A stretch of DNA of 10,196 nt from Deltaproteobacteria bacterium (GTDB taxonomy: Bacteria; Myxococcota_A; Polyangia; Palsa-1104; JAEUJZ01). The notes below the pieces were generated by a model that was not told the DNA's origin, searched no databases, and was given only the letters and a program-made list of their open reading frames with translations. Positions 1-6,367 of this stretch are shown piece by piece; the stretch's first letter is position 1; the number at the start of each line of letters is the position of its first letter. The DNA lies in the NCBI GenBank assembly GCA_017990795.1, contig JAGNNG010000030.1, forward strand, positions 1-10,196. The letters run 5' to 3'. Made by a program: the position numbers and the translations under genes.

Positions 1-1262
1 CGCAGATCCAGGTCACTGGGCTTCTGGGGAATCTGCTTGTGGTGCCGATCGGCGAGCTAGTGATACTGCCGGTGGGCTGGCTTGGCGTGCTCTTTTCCGC
101 TGTATGGCCTCAGGCTGGCGCACTCCTGATGTCGATCGCAGACGGGGCTGCTGTGCTGATGCTGTGGTTGGCAACAGCCCTTACTCGGATTGGTGGCTCT
201 CTGTGGGTGCGCGCACCAGACGGGTGGATGCTCGTGCTCTGGAGTGTGGGATTGCTGGGCTGTCTCTCGGCGGGAGTGATTGCTCGGGGGGGTCGCTGGT
301 TGTGCGCAGTGGTGATGTTCGGATATCTGGTCTTGACCACCTGGCCACAGGCCGAGCTGACCGCTACATTTTTAGATGTAGGCCAGGGCGACGCTACGGT
401 GCTGGAGCTTCCTGGTGGCGGTGTCATCGTGATTGATGCGGGTATGCGAGCTGGTGGCTACGATCTGGGGGCGCAGGTCGTTGGGCCATATCTTCGTCGT
501 CGCGGCTATCGTCACATCGACATCTTGGTTGCATCGCACCCTCACCCCGATCACTTCGGCGGCATGAAGCACCTGGTGGATGATTTTTCGATAGGCGAGG
601 TGTGGGCTATGCCGATCGCTGGCGCGGAGGCCAGCTCGGGTCCGAGCGCCAGTGGCAGCTCACCTCGCCTACACCAAGATGGAGCTGACGGCTGGCAGGA
701 CTTCGTGGCGGCGGTGCTGCGTCGGCAGATTCCGCTGCGCTTACCTCATTCGCTCTGGTGGAATCAGGTGCAGATCGAGCCGATCGCGCCATGCGAAAGC
801 GATTCTACTGACCACTGTGTTTTGGGCACTCGCTCCGATTGGCAAGCCAATGACAACTCAATTGTGCTGCGCGTGCAGTTTGGCGGGCGAACCATCTTGC
901 TGCCAGGTGACCTCGAGCAGCGAGGGGAGCACAGTTTGCTGCTTCAGCGCGGGCCTGAGCAGAATGATCAGATGCCGAATGATACCAATCGGCTGGTCGC
1001 GGATATCTTGAAAGCGCCTCATCACTGCAGCCGAACAAGTAGCACCGAAGCGCTGCTGGCAGCTGTGCATCCGCAGTGGGTAGTGTGCTCGCTGGGATAT
1101 CAGAATCGCTACCACTTTCCCCATGCTGAGGTTACTGCCCGTTATCACAAGCTGGGGGCCGAGATCCTAAGGACAGACGACACCGGAGCCGCAGTGTTTC
1201 ATCTGACGGCTAAAGGCGAAGTAAAGGTAGCGGTTGGTTACCAAGAGCAGCGTTCCCGGTAA
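1..1262 (+). CDS. comEC: ComEC/Rec2 DNA-uptake channel protein, C-terminal part (5' end outside window)
   Basis: ComEC is the inner-membrane channel that passes single-stranded DNA into the cytoplasm during natural transformation. The reading frame is open from base 3, so the GTG at 39 is probably internal and the true start lies left of the window. Counting from the codon at 39, residues 1-105 hold several hydrophobic segments, the end of the competence membrane domain. From about residue 108 a metallo-beta-lactamase-like domain follows: FLDVGQGDA, the metal-site motif HPHPDH (bases 537-554), LPGDLE, and LKAPHHCS. Most relatives have HHGS at the last motif; here the Gly is Cys. The domain order, membrane segments then beta-lactamase fold, is the usual ComEC C-terminal half. 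The TAA stop at 1260-1262 has no convincing terminator after it, only short hairpins without a T-tract. Family assignment is firm; whether the cell is competent cannot be judged here. Confidence 0.9.
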   Translation, partial: QIQVTGLLGNLLVVPIGELVILPVGWLGVLFSAVWPQAGALLMSIADGAAVLMLWLATALTRIGGSLWVRAPDGWMLVLWSVGLLGCLSAGVIARGGRWLCAVVMFGYLVLTTWPQAELTATFLDVGQGDATVLELPGGGVIVIDAGMRAGGYDLGAQVVGPYLRRRGYRHIDILVASHPHPDHFGGMKHLVDDFSIGEVWAMPIAGAEASSGPSASGSSPRLHQDGADGWQDFVAAVLRRQIPLRLPHSLWWNQVQIEPIAPCESDSTDHCVLGTRSDWQANDNSIVLRVQFGGRTILLPGDLEQRGEHSLLLQRGPEQNDQMPNDTNRLVADILKAPHHCSRTSSTEALLAAVHPQWVVCSLGYQNRYHFPHAEVTARYHKLGAEILRTDDTGAAVFHLTAKGEVKVAVGYQEQRSR

Positions 1263-1384
1263 GCACCAGTGCTAAGACGACTAGCAGCCAAGCTTTGGTG
1301 GCTAAGCAACAACCCTCCTGCATCCGACACTTCATCTGTTTGTTTGGCGAATTAGCGGGCGCAAGATCGGCGTACTGGTGGGTG

Positions 1385-1412
1385 TTGTCAGTCGCCGTGC
1401 AAAATTTATTAG
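1385..1412 (+). promoter_or_regulatory. Possible sigma-70-type promoter before the first tRNA-Ser
   Basis: TTGTCA (1385-1390, 5 of 6 matches to the -35 consensus) is followed after 16 bases by TATTAG (1407-1412, 4 of 6). It lies in a locally AT-rich patch about 66 bases before the tRNA. The rest of 1263-1478 shows no gene or terminator. The match is modest and may be chance. Confidence 0.3.
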
Positions 1413-1478
1413 CGCAGGAAGAAAATTTCCGCTTGCGTTCATGTTGTCGCCAAGTTACAAGTGCCATCCGCCTCCCTT

Positions 1479-1561
1479 GGAGGAGTGGCCGAGTGGACGA
1501 AGGCAGCGGTCTTGAAAACCGCAGCGCGAAAGCGCCGGGGGTTCGAATCCCTCCTCCTCCG
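1479..1561 (+). tRNA. tRNA-Ser(UGA)
   Basis: The gene folds as a class II tRNA. The acceptor stem GGAGGAG pairs with CTCCTCC (1554-1560), with G1561 as discriminator, the base expected for serine. The anticodon stem is 1506-1510 with 1518-1522, and the loop CTTGAAA places UGA at 1513-1515. A long variable arm (GCGC-GAAA-GCGC) and a T-arm with TTCGAAT follow. CCA is not encoded, so it must be added by the CCA-adding enzyme. It reads UCA and, by wobble, other UCN codons. Confidence 0.96.
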
Positions 1562-1765
1562 CTGGTGTGACAACAAAAGAGAACGACGTAAGGCAGCAAG
1601 ATGCAGGCTTATGACTTGGGTATGCAGGCTTCTGGATAAGCTGTTTCGAAGCGCAGAAACCAACCACCTCGTTACTTGTGAGGCCGGGTCTGCAAGATGA
1701 GACGCAGCAAATGCAGAAACCACATTCCTCAATAGGCTTGCCGAAGTAGCAGCAGTTTCAGCCCA

Positions 1766-1855
1766 GGAGAGATGACCGAGAGGCCGATGGTGCTCGCTTG
1801 CTAAGCGAGTGTACTGCCAAAAGCGGTACCGCGGGTTCGAATCCCGCTCTCTCCG
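1766..1855 (+). tRNA. tRNA-Ser(GCU)
   Basis: This is a class II tRNA. The acceptor stem GGAGAGA pairs with TCTCTCC (1848-1854), and G1855 is the discriminator. The anticodon stem CTCGC pairs with GCGAG; the loop TTGCTAA gives GCU at 1800-1802. A long variable arm and the T-loop TTCGAAT are present, and CCA is not encoded. It reads the AGC and AGU serine codons. The preceding gap (1562-1765) holds no gene I can support. Confidence 0.96.
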
Positions 1856-1876
1856 CAAATCGAAAGTAAAAAAGTG

Positions 1877-1906
1877 TTTACTCGCAGATAAACTTTTCTG
1901 TATAAG
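1877..1906 (+). promoter_or_regulatory. Likely sigma-70-type promoter for tRNA-Arg(ACG)
   Basis: TTTACT (1877-1882, 4 of 6) and TATAAG (1901-1906, 5 of 6) are separated by 18 bases in an AT-rich gap. Transcription would start near 1913, about 13 bases before the tRNA. It could also feed tadA, because no clear terminator separates them. This is motif reading only. Confidence 0.45.
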
Positions 1907-1925
1907 TCTCTTGCTCGTGAATCAA

Positions 1926-1999
1926 GCGGTCATAGCTCAGCTGGATAGAGCATCGGCCTACGAAGCCGGGGGTCGAAGGTTCGAATCCTTCTGACCGCA
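1926..1999 (+). tRNA. tRNA-Arg(ACG)
   Basis: The acceptor stem GCGGTCA pairs with TGACCGC (1992-1998), with A1999 as discriminator. The loop CTACGAA places ACG at 1960-1962, and the T-arm GAAGG/CCTTC encloses TTCGAAT. CCA is not encoded. In bacteria A34 of this tRNA is deaminated to inosine so that it can read CGU, CGC and CGA. The enzyme for that step, TadA, is encoded by the next gene, 85 bases downstream. Confidence 0.97.
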
Positions 2000-2021
2000 C
2001 AAAAGAACGCAGCCTCTTTTG
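2000..2021 (+). other. Hairpin directly after tRNA-Arg
   Basis: CAAAAGA (2000-2006) and TCTTTTG (2015-2021) form a perfect 7-bp stem around an 8-base loop. It begins at the base after the tRNA discriminator. No T-tract follows, so it is not a standard intrinsic terminator. It could be part of the tRNA 3' trailer or the tadA leader. Confidence 0.4.
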
Positions 2022-2084
2022 CACGAAGAAAGCGCTGTATTAAAGCTCCGCTAAAAAGTTGAAGATGCAAAAGCGCGCTGCTTG

Positions 2085-2603
2085 ATGGACCCAGCCCAGG
2101 ATGACATATTTGGTATGCGCCTGGCGTTATCGGAAGCCGCACAAGCGGCCATGATTGGCGAAGTTCCTGTTGGGGCCGTTGTTCTCGTAAATGATGTCGT
2201 GCTAGGCGCGAGCGGCAATCAACGAGAAGTCAGTAACGACCCAACTGGTCATGCTGAGATTCTTGCTATGAGGCAAGCGGCACGAAAACTTGGTAGCTGG
2301 CGACTGACGAATGCCACTCTGTATGTTACCCAAGAGCCCTGTCCTATGTGCGCAGGTGCACTAGTAAATGCCAGAATTAAGGCCCTTGTGTTTGGTTGCT
2401 ACAATCCCAAGGCGGGTGCAGTTCGGACCCTGTATCGCTTAGTCGATGATGTACGGCTAAATCACCGTATAGAAGTTCGTGAAGGCGTTTTAAAAGAAGA
2501 ATGCGGCGCCATATTAACACGATTCTTTTCCTCATTAAGAAATGAAAAAGCACTGGCTGCAAAAGAAAGTGCTCTATCATTGAATGATAAGATGTTGTTG
2601 TAA
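2085..2603 (+). CDS. tadA: tRNA-specific adenosine deaminase TadA
   Basis: TadA deaminates A34 to inosine in tRNA-Arg(ACG); this is an essential step for reading CGN codons in most bacteria. The 172-residue product has the cytidine/deoxycytidylate-deaminase fold. His56-Ala-Glu58 supplies a zinc ligand and the proton-shuttling glutamate, and PCPMCAGA supplies Cys86 and Cys89. These sit within one residue of the E. coli TadA positions. The end (from about residue 150) is a non-conserved tail. I chose ATG 2085; an in-frame TTG lies just before it at 2082, and neither has a clear Shine-Dalgarno sequence. Codons are more AT-rich than in dnaX (TTA, ATA, AGA occur). tRNA-Ser(CGA) starts 19 bases after the stop, so the transcript may be mixed mRNA and tRNA. 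Confidence 0.95.
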   Translation: MDPAQDDIFGMRLALSEAAQAAMIGEVPVGAVVLVNDVVLGASGNQREVSNDPTGHAEILAMRQAARKLGSWRLTNATLYVTQEPCPMCAGALVNARIKALVFGCYNPKAGAVRTLYRLVDDVRLNHRIEVREGVLKEECGAILTRFFSSLRNEKALAAKESALSLNDKMLL

Positions 2604-2622
2604 CTGATTGTAAGAGTATCCT

Positions 2623-2713
2623 GGAGAGATGGCAGAGCTGGTCGATTGCGCCTGATTCGAAATCAGGTGTATCCGCAAGGGTACCGGGGGTTCGAATCCC
2701 TCTCTCTCCGCCA
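2623..2713 (+). tRNA. tRNA-Ser(CGA), with encoded CCA
   Basis: The acceptor stem GGAGAGA pairs with TCTCTCC (2703-2709), and G2710 is the discriminator. The bases CCA (2711-2713) follow directly, so this is the only one of the five tRNAs here with the 3' end encoded. The anticodon stem CCTGA/TCAGG holds the loop TTCGAAA with CGA at 2658-2660. A long variable arm and the T-loop TTCGAAT complete a class II tRNA. It reads UCG. Confidence 0.96.
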
Positions 2714-2776
2714 AGCGCTCTTATGTTGTAATTAAGAGTGATGCCACCCCTCTCAACCGATATGTTCATTTGACAG

Positions 2777-2861
<85 letters not shown>

Positions 2862-2910
2862 CAATCGTTTCAAAAAAACCTTCGTGCAGTAGTTGATGCC
2901 ATGCAGTTTA

Positions 2911-3003
2911 TGGCTGCGAGTGACGGGAAGTTGATGAACTCCGCCAGGCCAGGAATGGAGCAACGGTAGTTGACGGATCGGGTGCTCGCAGCCACCTTTT
3001 TTT
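2911..3003 (+). ncRNA. ffs: Signal recognition particle RNA, small bacterial (4.5S-like) type
   Basis: SRP RNA binds Ffh and directs membrane-protein ribosomes to FtsY and the translocon. The outer stem TGGCTGCGAG (2911-2920) pairs perfectly with CTCGCAGCCA (2985-2994). At the tip is the conserved Ffh-binding helix: GCCAGGCCA, a GGAA tetraloop (2952-2955), then TGGAGCAACGG, which keeps the CAGG and AGCA strands of the symmetric internal loop. The RNA is about 86 bases, without an Alu domain. Seven T residues (2997-3003) directly after the closing stem make the RNA its own terminator. The position between tadA and dnaX is one seen in many bacteria. The sequence 3004-3142 contains only a 5-bp hairpin (3039-3052) that I cannot assign. 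Confidence 0.93.
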
Positions 3004-3142
3004 GTTTCAGATACGCTACTTACGACGTTCTCACCTCTGAGCCTTACGGCTCTGTCTGCTTCGTTCTTCCTCCTGCTTCTTCAAATACAAAAAAGCCAAT
3101 TAGCCTCTTGCCAGATCAGGCTTCGCGATGTTCGATCCGGGC

Positions 3143-5224
3143 ATGTCTTACCTTGTCCTGGCTAGGAAATATCGTCCCCAAACCTTTGAACAAGTAATTG
3201 GCCAGGAACACGTAACGCGCACGCTGCAAAACGCAATCGAGCGGGGTCGTGTACATCATGCGTTTCTCTTTTGTGGGGGTCGCGGTACCGGTAAGACCAC
3301 CACGGCGCGCATCTTGGCCAAGGCGCTGTCTTGTGACAATGCGCCCACCCCGCAGCCGTGCAATGTCTGTCCTGCCTGTGTCGAGATTACGCAGGGCACA
3401 TCGGTGGATGTCCAAGAGATTGATGCAGCCTCGCAGAACCGTGTCGAGGACATCCGCGACCTGCGCGAAGCCATCCGCTACGCGCCGGTACGAGGCAAAA
3501 AGAAGCTCTATATCCTTGACGAAGTTCACATGCTCTCGACCAGTGCTTTTAATGCGCTGCTCAAGACATTAGAGGAACCGCCGCCGCACGCTGTGTTTGT
3601 GTTCGCAACCACTGACCCTCACAAGCTGCCGCAGACGATCCTCTCGCGAGTGCAGCGCTACGACTTCAAGTTAGTTGCCAGCGCGCGCCTAGTTGACCAC
3701 TTAAGCGATGTTCTAACCCAGGAACGCATTGAGTTTGAGCGCGGTGCGCTGCAGCTGGTTGCTCGGGAGGGTGCGGGCTCTGTGCGTGACTCGCTGTCGC
3801 TGCTGGATCAGGTGCTGGCTTCGTCACCGGGCAAGCTGACCGAGCTGCAGGTCGCGTCGGTGCTCGGAGTTGCTGACCGAGGGCTAATCCTGAGCCTGGG
3901 GCGGGCGATTGTGGAGCGCAAGCCAGCGGATGCGCTGGCGCTGGTAGACACCGCGTATCAGCGCGGCTTTGATCTGGTGCAACTGGCGCGGGTTCTGCTC
4001 GGCCACATGCGCGATCTGGTGGTGGTTTCGGTAGTCAAAGAGCCGACGGCGATTCTAGAGACGACCGGTGCCGAGCTTGAGGAACTGCAGGCGCAGGCAC
4101 AGCTGGCGCAGGGTCGCGCGGTACTGCTGTTTGATCGCATGGTTCGGGTCGCTGATGATGCCGCACGCGCCGCGCTGACTCGCTATGTCCTAGAGGTCGG
4201 CCTGGTCGAGCTGTGCGCGGTAGCGCCGCTGCAGCCGGTCGGTGAACTGCTCGACCGACTCGAACATTTGGAAGATCGTCTCAGCGGAAAGGTCGCCAAG
4301 GCAGGAGGTTCTGGAGGCGGTGGCTATGGTCCGCGCAACGACGTGCCGGTGTCTCGTACTCCCAGCCAGTCATTCGGAGTGGGAGAGGTGCGGACGGCTG
4401 CGATTGCAAGTGCCCCAAGCCCGGCGCGGTCTGGACCACTGCCTTCGTCTGATGTCCGAGGAGCACCCTCTTCGTCGTCTGTTGCTCAGCACAATGGGTC
4501 GCCTGCAGCGGTCACTTTGGCTCATGGGGCAGGCGTTGCAGTTGGTGTCGCAGCTGCCGTGGCCTCAGCGGCGGTTCCTAAGCTGGAAGCTGCCGTGCAT
4601 GTGGAACCACCGCGAGTGCAGCTGGCAGAGTCACCCGCAGAGGTCGCGGCTGCGTCAGATGTTTCGGTGCCGCCCAGTCGTGTGCAGGCCGCTCCTGTTA
4701 TGGCGACGCCAGTGGGTGCGACGGCTGCGGCAGCTGTTGATAAGCCGTCCCCAGCCATTGTGCCCATCGTGGTTTCGACTGCACCGGTTGTACCTGCATC
4801 CGTCGCTGCTGCTGACGATGCCGAGTTTAATCGCACGGTTGCCGCCATTATTGAAAAGGATCGAACGCTGAGCTTTCTTGCACAAGGAAGGCCGCTGGTC
4901 TGGACTCAAGGCCGCGTCGAGCTGGGCTTTACCAGCCAGTTCGTAGTGGATTCAGCGAAAGAGCGCTTGGCGCAGCTGCGTGCCGCGTTTGCCAGCGAGC
5001 TCGGTCGTGCGATTGAAGTAGATGCGCGCCGCGATACCAACGCCCCATCTGAGGAGCCCGTAGGTAAGTCGCTGCTCGAAGAGGAAGAGCGCGCCCGGAA
5101 AGCTGAGCTGTCACGTCGTCGTCGAGAAGCTCTCGAACATCCTGCGCGCGCGATAGTCACCGAGGTCTTTGGTGAGGTATCTTTCCAAGAACCAAAACTA
5201 GACGAGGTGAACCTCCATGTCTGA
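3143..5224 (+). CDS. dnaX: DNA polymerase III subunit tau (DnaX)
   Basis: DnaX is the ATPase motor of the clamp loader, which opens the beta clamp on primed DNA and ties polymerase to helicase. Numbered from ATG 3143 the 693-residue product shows the Walker A loop GGRGTGKT (45-52, Lys51), zinc-binding Cys64, Cys73, Cys76 and Cys79, Walker B DEVH (126-129), and Ser168-Arg169 as arginine finger. These positions coincide with E. coli DnaX, and MSYLVLARKYRP is the usual N-terminus, so I prefer this start to the in-frame ATG at 3128. The AAA+ lid and collar domain run to about 375. Residues about 380-557 are a low-complexity Ala/Val/Pro/Ser linker, and 558-693 form a conserved C-terminal domain with a charged, probably helical stretch. 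I see no slippery site in the linker, so a short gamma form by frameshifting is not predicted. The last 8 bases overlap ybaB. Confidence 0.96.
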   Translation: MSYLVLARKYRPQTFEQVIGQEHVTRTLQNAIERGRVHHAFLFCGGRGTGKTTTARILAKALSCDNAPTPQPCNVCPACVEITQGTSVDVQEIDAASQNRVEDIRDLREAIRYAPVRGKKKLYILDEVHMLSTSAFNALLKTLEEPPPHAVFVFATTDPHKLPQTILSRVQRYDFKLVASARLVDHLSDVLTQERIEFERGALQLVAREGAGSVRDSLSLLDQVLASSPGKLTELQVASVLGVADRGLILSLGRAIVERKPADALALVDTAYQRGFDLVQLARVLLGHMRDLVVVSVVKEPTAILETTGAELEELQAQAQLAQGRAVLLFDRMVRVADDAARAALTRYVLEVGLVELCAVAPLQPVGELLDRLEHLEDRLSGKVAKAGGSGGGGYGPRNDVPVSRTPSQSFGVGEVRTAAIASAPSPARSGPLPSSDVRGAPSSSSVAQHNGSPAAVTLAHGAGVAVGVAAAVASAAVPKLEAAVHVEPPRVQLAESPAEVAAASDVSVPPSRVQAAPVMATPVGATAAAAVDKPSPAIVPIVVSTAPVVPASVAAADDAEFNRTVAAIIEKDRTLSFLAQGRPLVWTQGRVELGFTSQFVVDSAKERLAQLRAAFASELGRAIEVDARRDTNAPSEEPVGKSLLEEEERARKAELSRRRREALEHPARAIVTEVFGEVSFQEPKLDEVNLHV
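5204..5210 (+). promoter_or_regulatory. ybaB ribosome binding site inside the dnaX end
   Basis: GAGGTGA lies 6 bases before the ybaB ATG and within the last dnaX codons. GAGG (5204-5207) can pair with CCTC (5212-5215) across a TGAA loop, which would hide the site until a ribosome finishing dnaX opens it. Such coupling is inferred; a 4-bp stem is weak. Confidence 0.6.
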
Positions 5225-5570
5225 TCCGAACAATCCCTTTGGTGGCGTGCCTGGTATGCCTGATGTCGGCGCATTGATGCAGCAAGCTCAGCGGATGCGT
5301 GAGGAGCTCATGCGCTCGCACAGCGATCTGGGCAGCAAGTCCGTGGAGGCCAGTGCAGGTGGCGGCATGGTCACCGCGATTATCTCGGGGACGCGTGAGC
5401 TGGTGAGCCTGCGCATCGATCCGCAGGTCATTGATCCCAAAGATCCGCAGATGCTGCAGGACCTGATCGTTGCCGCGATAAACCAAGGTTTACAAAAGGC
5501 GCGCTCGCTCGAAGAGGATCAGATGCGCAGGACCGCTGTCGGCCTTGGGCTGCCTCCGGGAATGCTGTAG
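5217..5570 (+). CDS. ybaB: YbaB/EbfC family nucleoid-associated DNA-binding protein
   Basis: YbaB/EbfC proteins are small dimeric DNA-binding proteins linked to the nucleoid and to recombination, almost always encoded between dnaX and recR. The 117-residue product has the expected layout. A Gly/Pro/Met-rich start is followed by a helix (about 16-35, QQAQRMREEL), then the core strand region GGGMVTAIISGTRELVSLRIDP (about 44-65 in part), then a second helix (DPQMLQDLIVAAINQGLQKA), and a Gly/Met-rich tail ending LPPGML. Length is normal for the family. ATG 5217 overlaps the dnaX stop codon region by 8 bases and has a good Shine-Dalgarno sequence, so translation is probably coupled to dnaX. recR starts 20 bases after its stop. 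Confidence 0.94.
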   Translation: MSDPNNPFGGVPGMPDVGALMQQAQRMREELMRSHSDLGSKSVEASAGGGMVTAIISGTRELVSLRIDPQVIDPKDPQMLQDLIVAAINQGLQKARSLEEDQMRRTAVGLGLPPGML

Positions 5571-5590
5571 GCCGGGGTTAGCGACACGCG

Positions 5591-6247
5591 ATGACACAGG
5601 GCGACCCGATCCAGCGCTTGGTCCGTGAGCTAAGCAAGCTGCCAGGAATTGGCCAAAAGACGGCGACTCGGCTGGCGTTTCACGTTCTACGTGCGCCGGC
5701 AGAGCAAGCGCGCGATCTGGCGAATGCGCTCATTGAGATCAAAGAGCGCATTCGGCTCTGCTCAGTTTGCATGAACCTGACCGAGCAGGACCCGTGCAGC
5801 ATCTGCCAGGACCCCGCGCGCGATCCGCAGGTTGTCTGCGTGGTTGCCTACCCTCCGGATCTGCTGGCCATCGAAAAGACCGGGAGCTTTCGCGGTCGCT
5901 ACCACGTCTTGCACGGCGTGCTCTCGCCGCTTGAGGGCATCGGTCCAGACGATCTGCGACTGCGCGAGCTCCTGTCGCGGCTAAGCGCGCCACCGGGCAC
6001 GTCCAGTGATTTGTCTCTAAATCCGGCCTCTTCTGGCGCTGGTGCAGGGTCACACGTGCGGGAAGTGATCGTGGCGACAAGCCCCAACGTTGAAGGCGAG
6101 GCGACCGCGATGTATGTCGCGCGCACGCTAAAGCCGCTGGGGCTCAAAGTGACGCGGATTGCATCGGGCTTACCTATCGGTGGCGACCTGGAATATGCCG
6201 ATGGCGTTACGATTGCCAGGGCACTAGAAGTGCGTCGAGATATGTAA
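5591..6247 (+). CDS. recR: Recombination mediator protein RecR
   Basis: RecR works with RecO (and RecF) to load RecA on SSB-coated gaps. The 218-residue product shows the helix-hairpin-helix LPGIGQKTA (17-25), a four-cysteine zinc site (Cys57, Cys60, Cys69, Cys72), and a TOPRIM domain from about 80 to 180. The C-terminal part GLPIGGDLEYADG is typical. Two features are unusual. The TOPRIM strand reads VVAYPPD, where E. coli RecR has VVESPAD, so the acidic residue is replaced by Ala86. A Ser/Gly/Pro-rich stretch at about 132-155 makes the protein some 15-20 residues longer than common RecR. The start ATG 5591 lacks a strong Shine-Dalgarno sequence; the 20-base gap from ybaB suggests one transcript. 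No terminator follows. Confidence 0.95.
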   Translation: MTQGDPIQRLVRELSKLPGIGQKTATRLAFHVLRAPAEQARDLANALIEIKERIRLCSVCMNLTEQDPCSICQDPARDPQVVCVVAYPPDLLAIEKTGSFRGRYHVLHGVLSPLEGIGPDDLRLRELLSRLSAPPGTSSDLSLNPASSGAGAGSHVREVIVATSPNVEGEATAMYVARTLKPLGLKVTRIASGLPIGGDLEYADGVTIARALEVRRDM

Positions 6248-6250
6248 TGC

Positions 6251-6279
6251 TTGCAACCATCATTAAAGCCTGATAAAAC
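6251..6279 (+). promoter_or_regulatory. Possible promoter for the mglB operon
   Basis: TTGCAA (6251-6256, 4 of 6) and TAAAAC (6274-6279, 4 of 6) are 17 bases apart in an AT-rich island just after recR, in otherwise GC-rich DNA. A start near 6286 would give a leader of about 80 bases containing the stem-loop at 6304-6340. The consensus match is weak. Confidence 0.3.
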
Positions 6280-6303
6280 GAATCCATTACCTTTTCGGCT
6301 CCG

Positions 6304-6340
6304 CCTGACCATCACCCCCCAAGCAGGGGCTTAGGTCGGG
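6304..6340 (+). other. Two-part stem-loop in the mglB leader
   Basis: CCTGACC (6304-6310) pairs with GGTCGGG (6334-6340), 7 bp with one G-U. Inside, CCCC (6315-6318) pairs with GGGG (6326-6329) across a 7-base loop, separated by a symmetric internal loop of 4 and 4 bases. No T-tract follows, so it does not look like a recR terminator. It lies 11 bases before the mglB Shine-Dalgarno sequence AGGAGA. Confidence 0.45.
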
Positions 6341-6367
6341 AGATCCCAGCCAGGAGAACCGGTCGCC

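Noticed and set aside
1286..1303. Hairpin AGCCA/TGGCT after comEC as a terminator
   Set aside because: It has a 5-bp stem, an 8-base loop and no following T-tract.
1210..1599. Minus-strand and plus-strand ORFs across the first tRNA-Ser
   Set aside because: They overlap the tRNA gene and the comEC end, show no family motif, and reflect the open frames that tRNA-Ser sequence often gives.
2770..2775. Perfect TTGACA -35 box
   Set aside because: It is only 1 base before tRNA-Ser(GGA). A -10 box would fall inside the tRNA, and no suitable sequence is there.
3496..3502. C AAA AAG as a DnaX frameshift site
   Set aside because: It is in the AAA+ core, about codon 119-120, far before the linker, and the first base does not match the A AAA AAG slippery pattern.
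4242..4871. 209-codon ORF in another frame inside dnaX
   Set aside because: It lies wholly in the dnaX linker, where GC-rich repetitive codons keep other frames open. The product has no recognisable motif and DnaX is clear in the main frame.
6321..6332. AAGC-AGGG-GCTT hairpin as a recR terminator
   Set aside because: It has only a 4-bp stem, no T-tract, and is better explained as part of the larger stem at 6304-6340.
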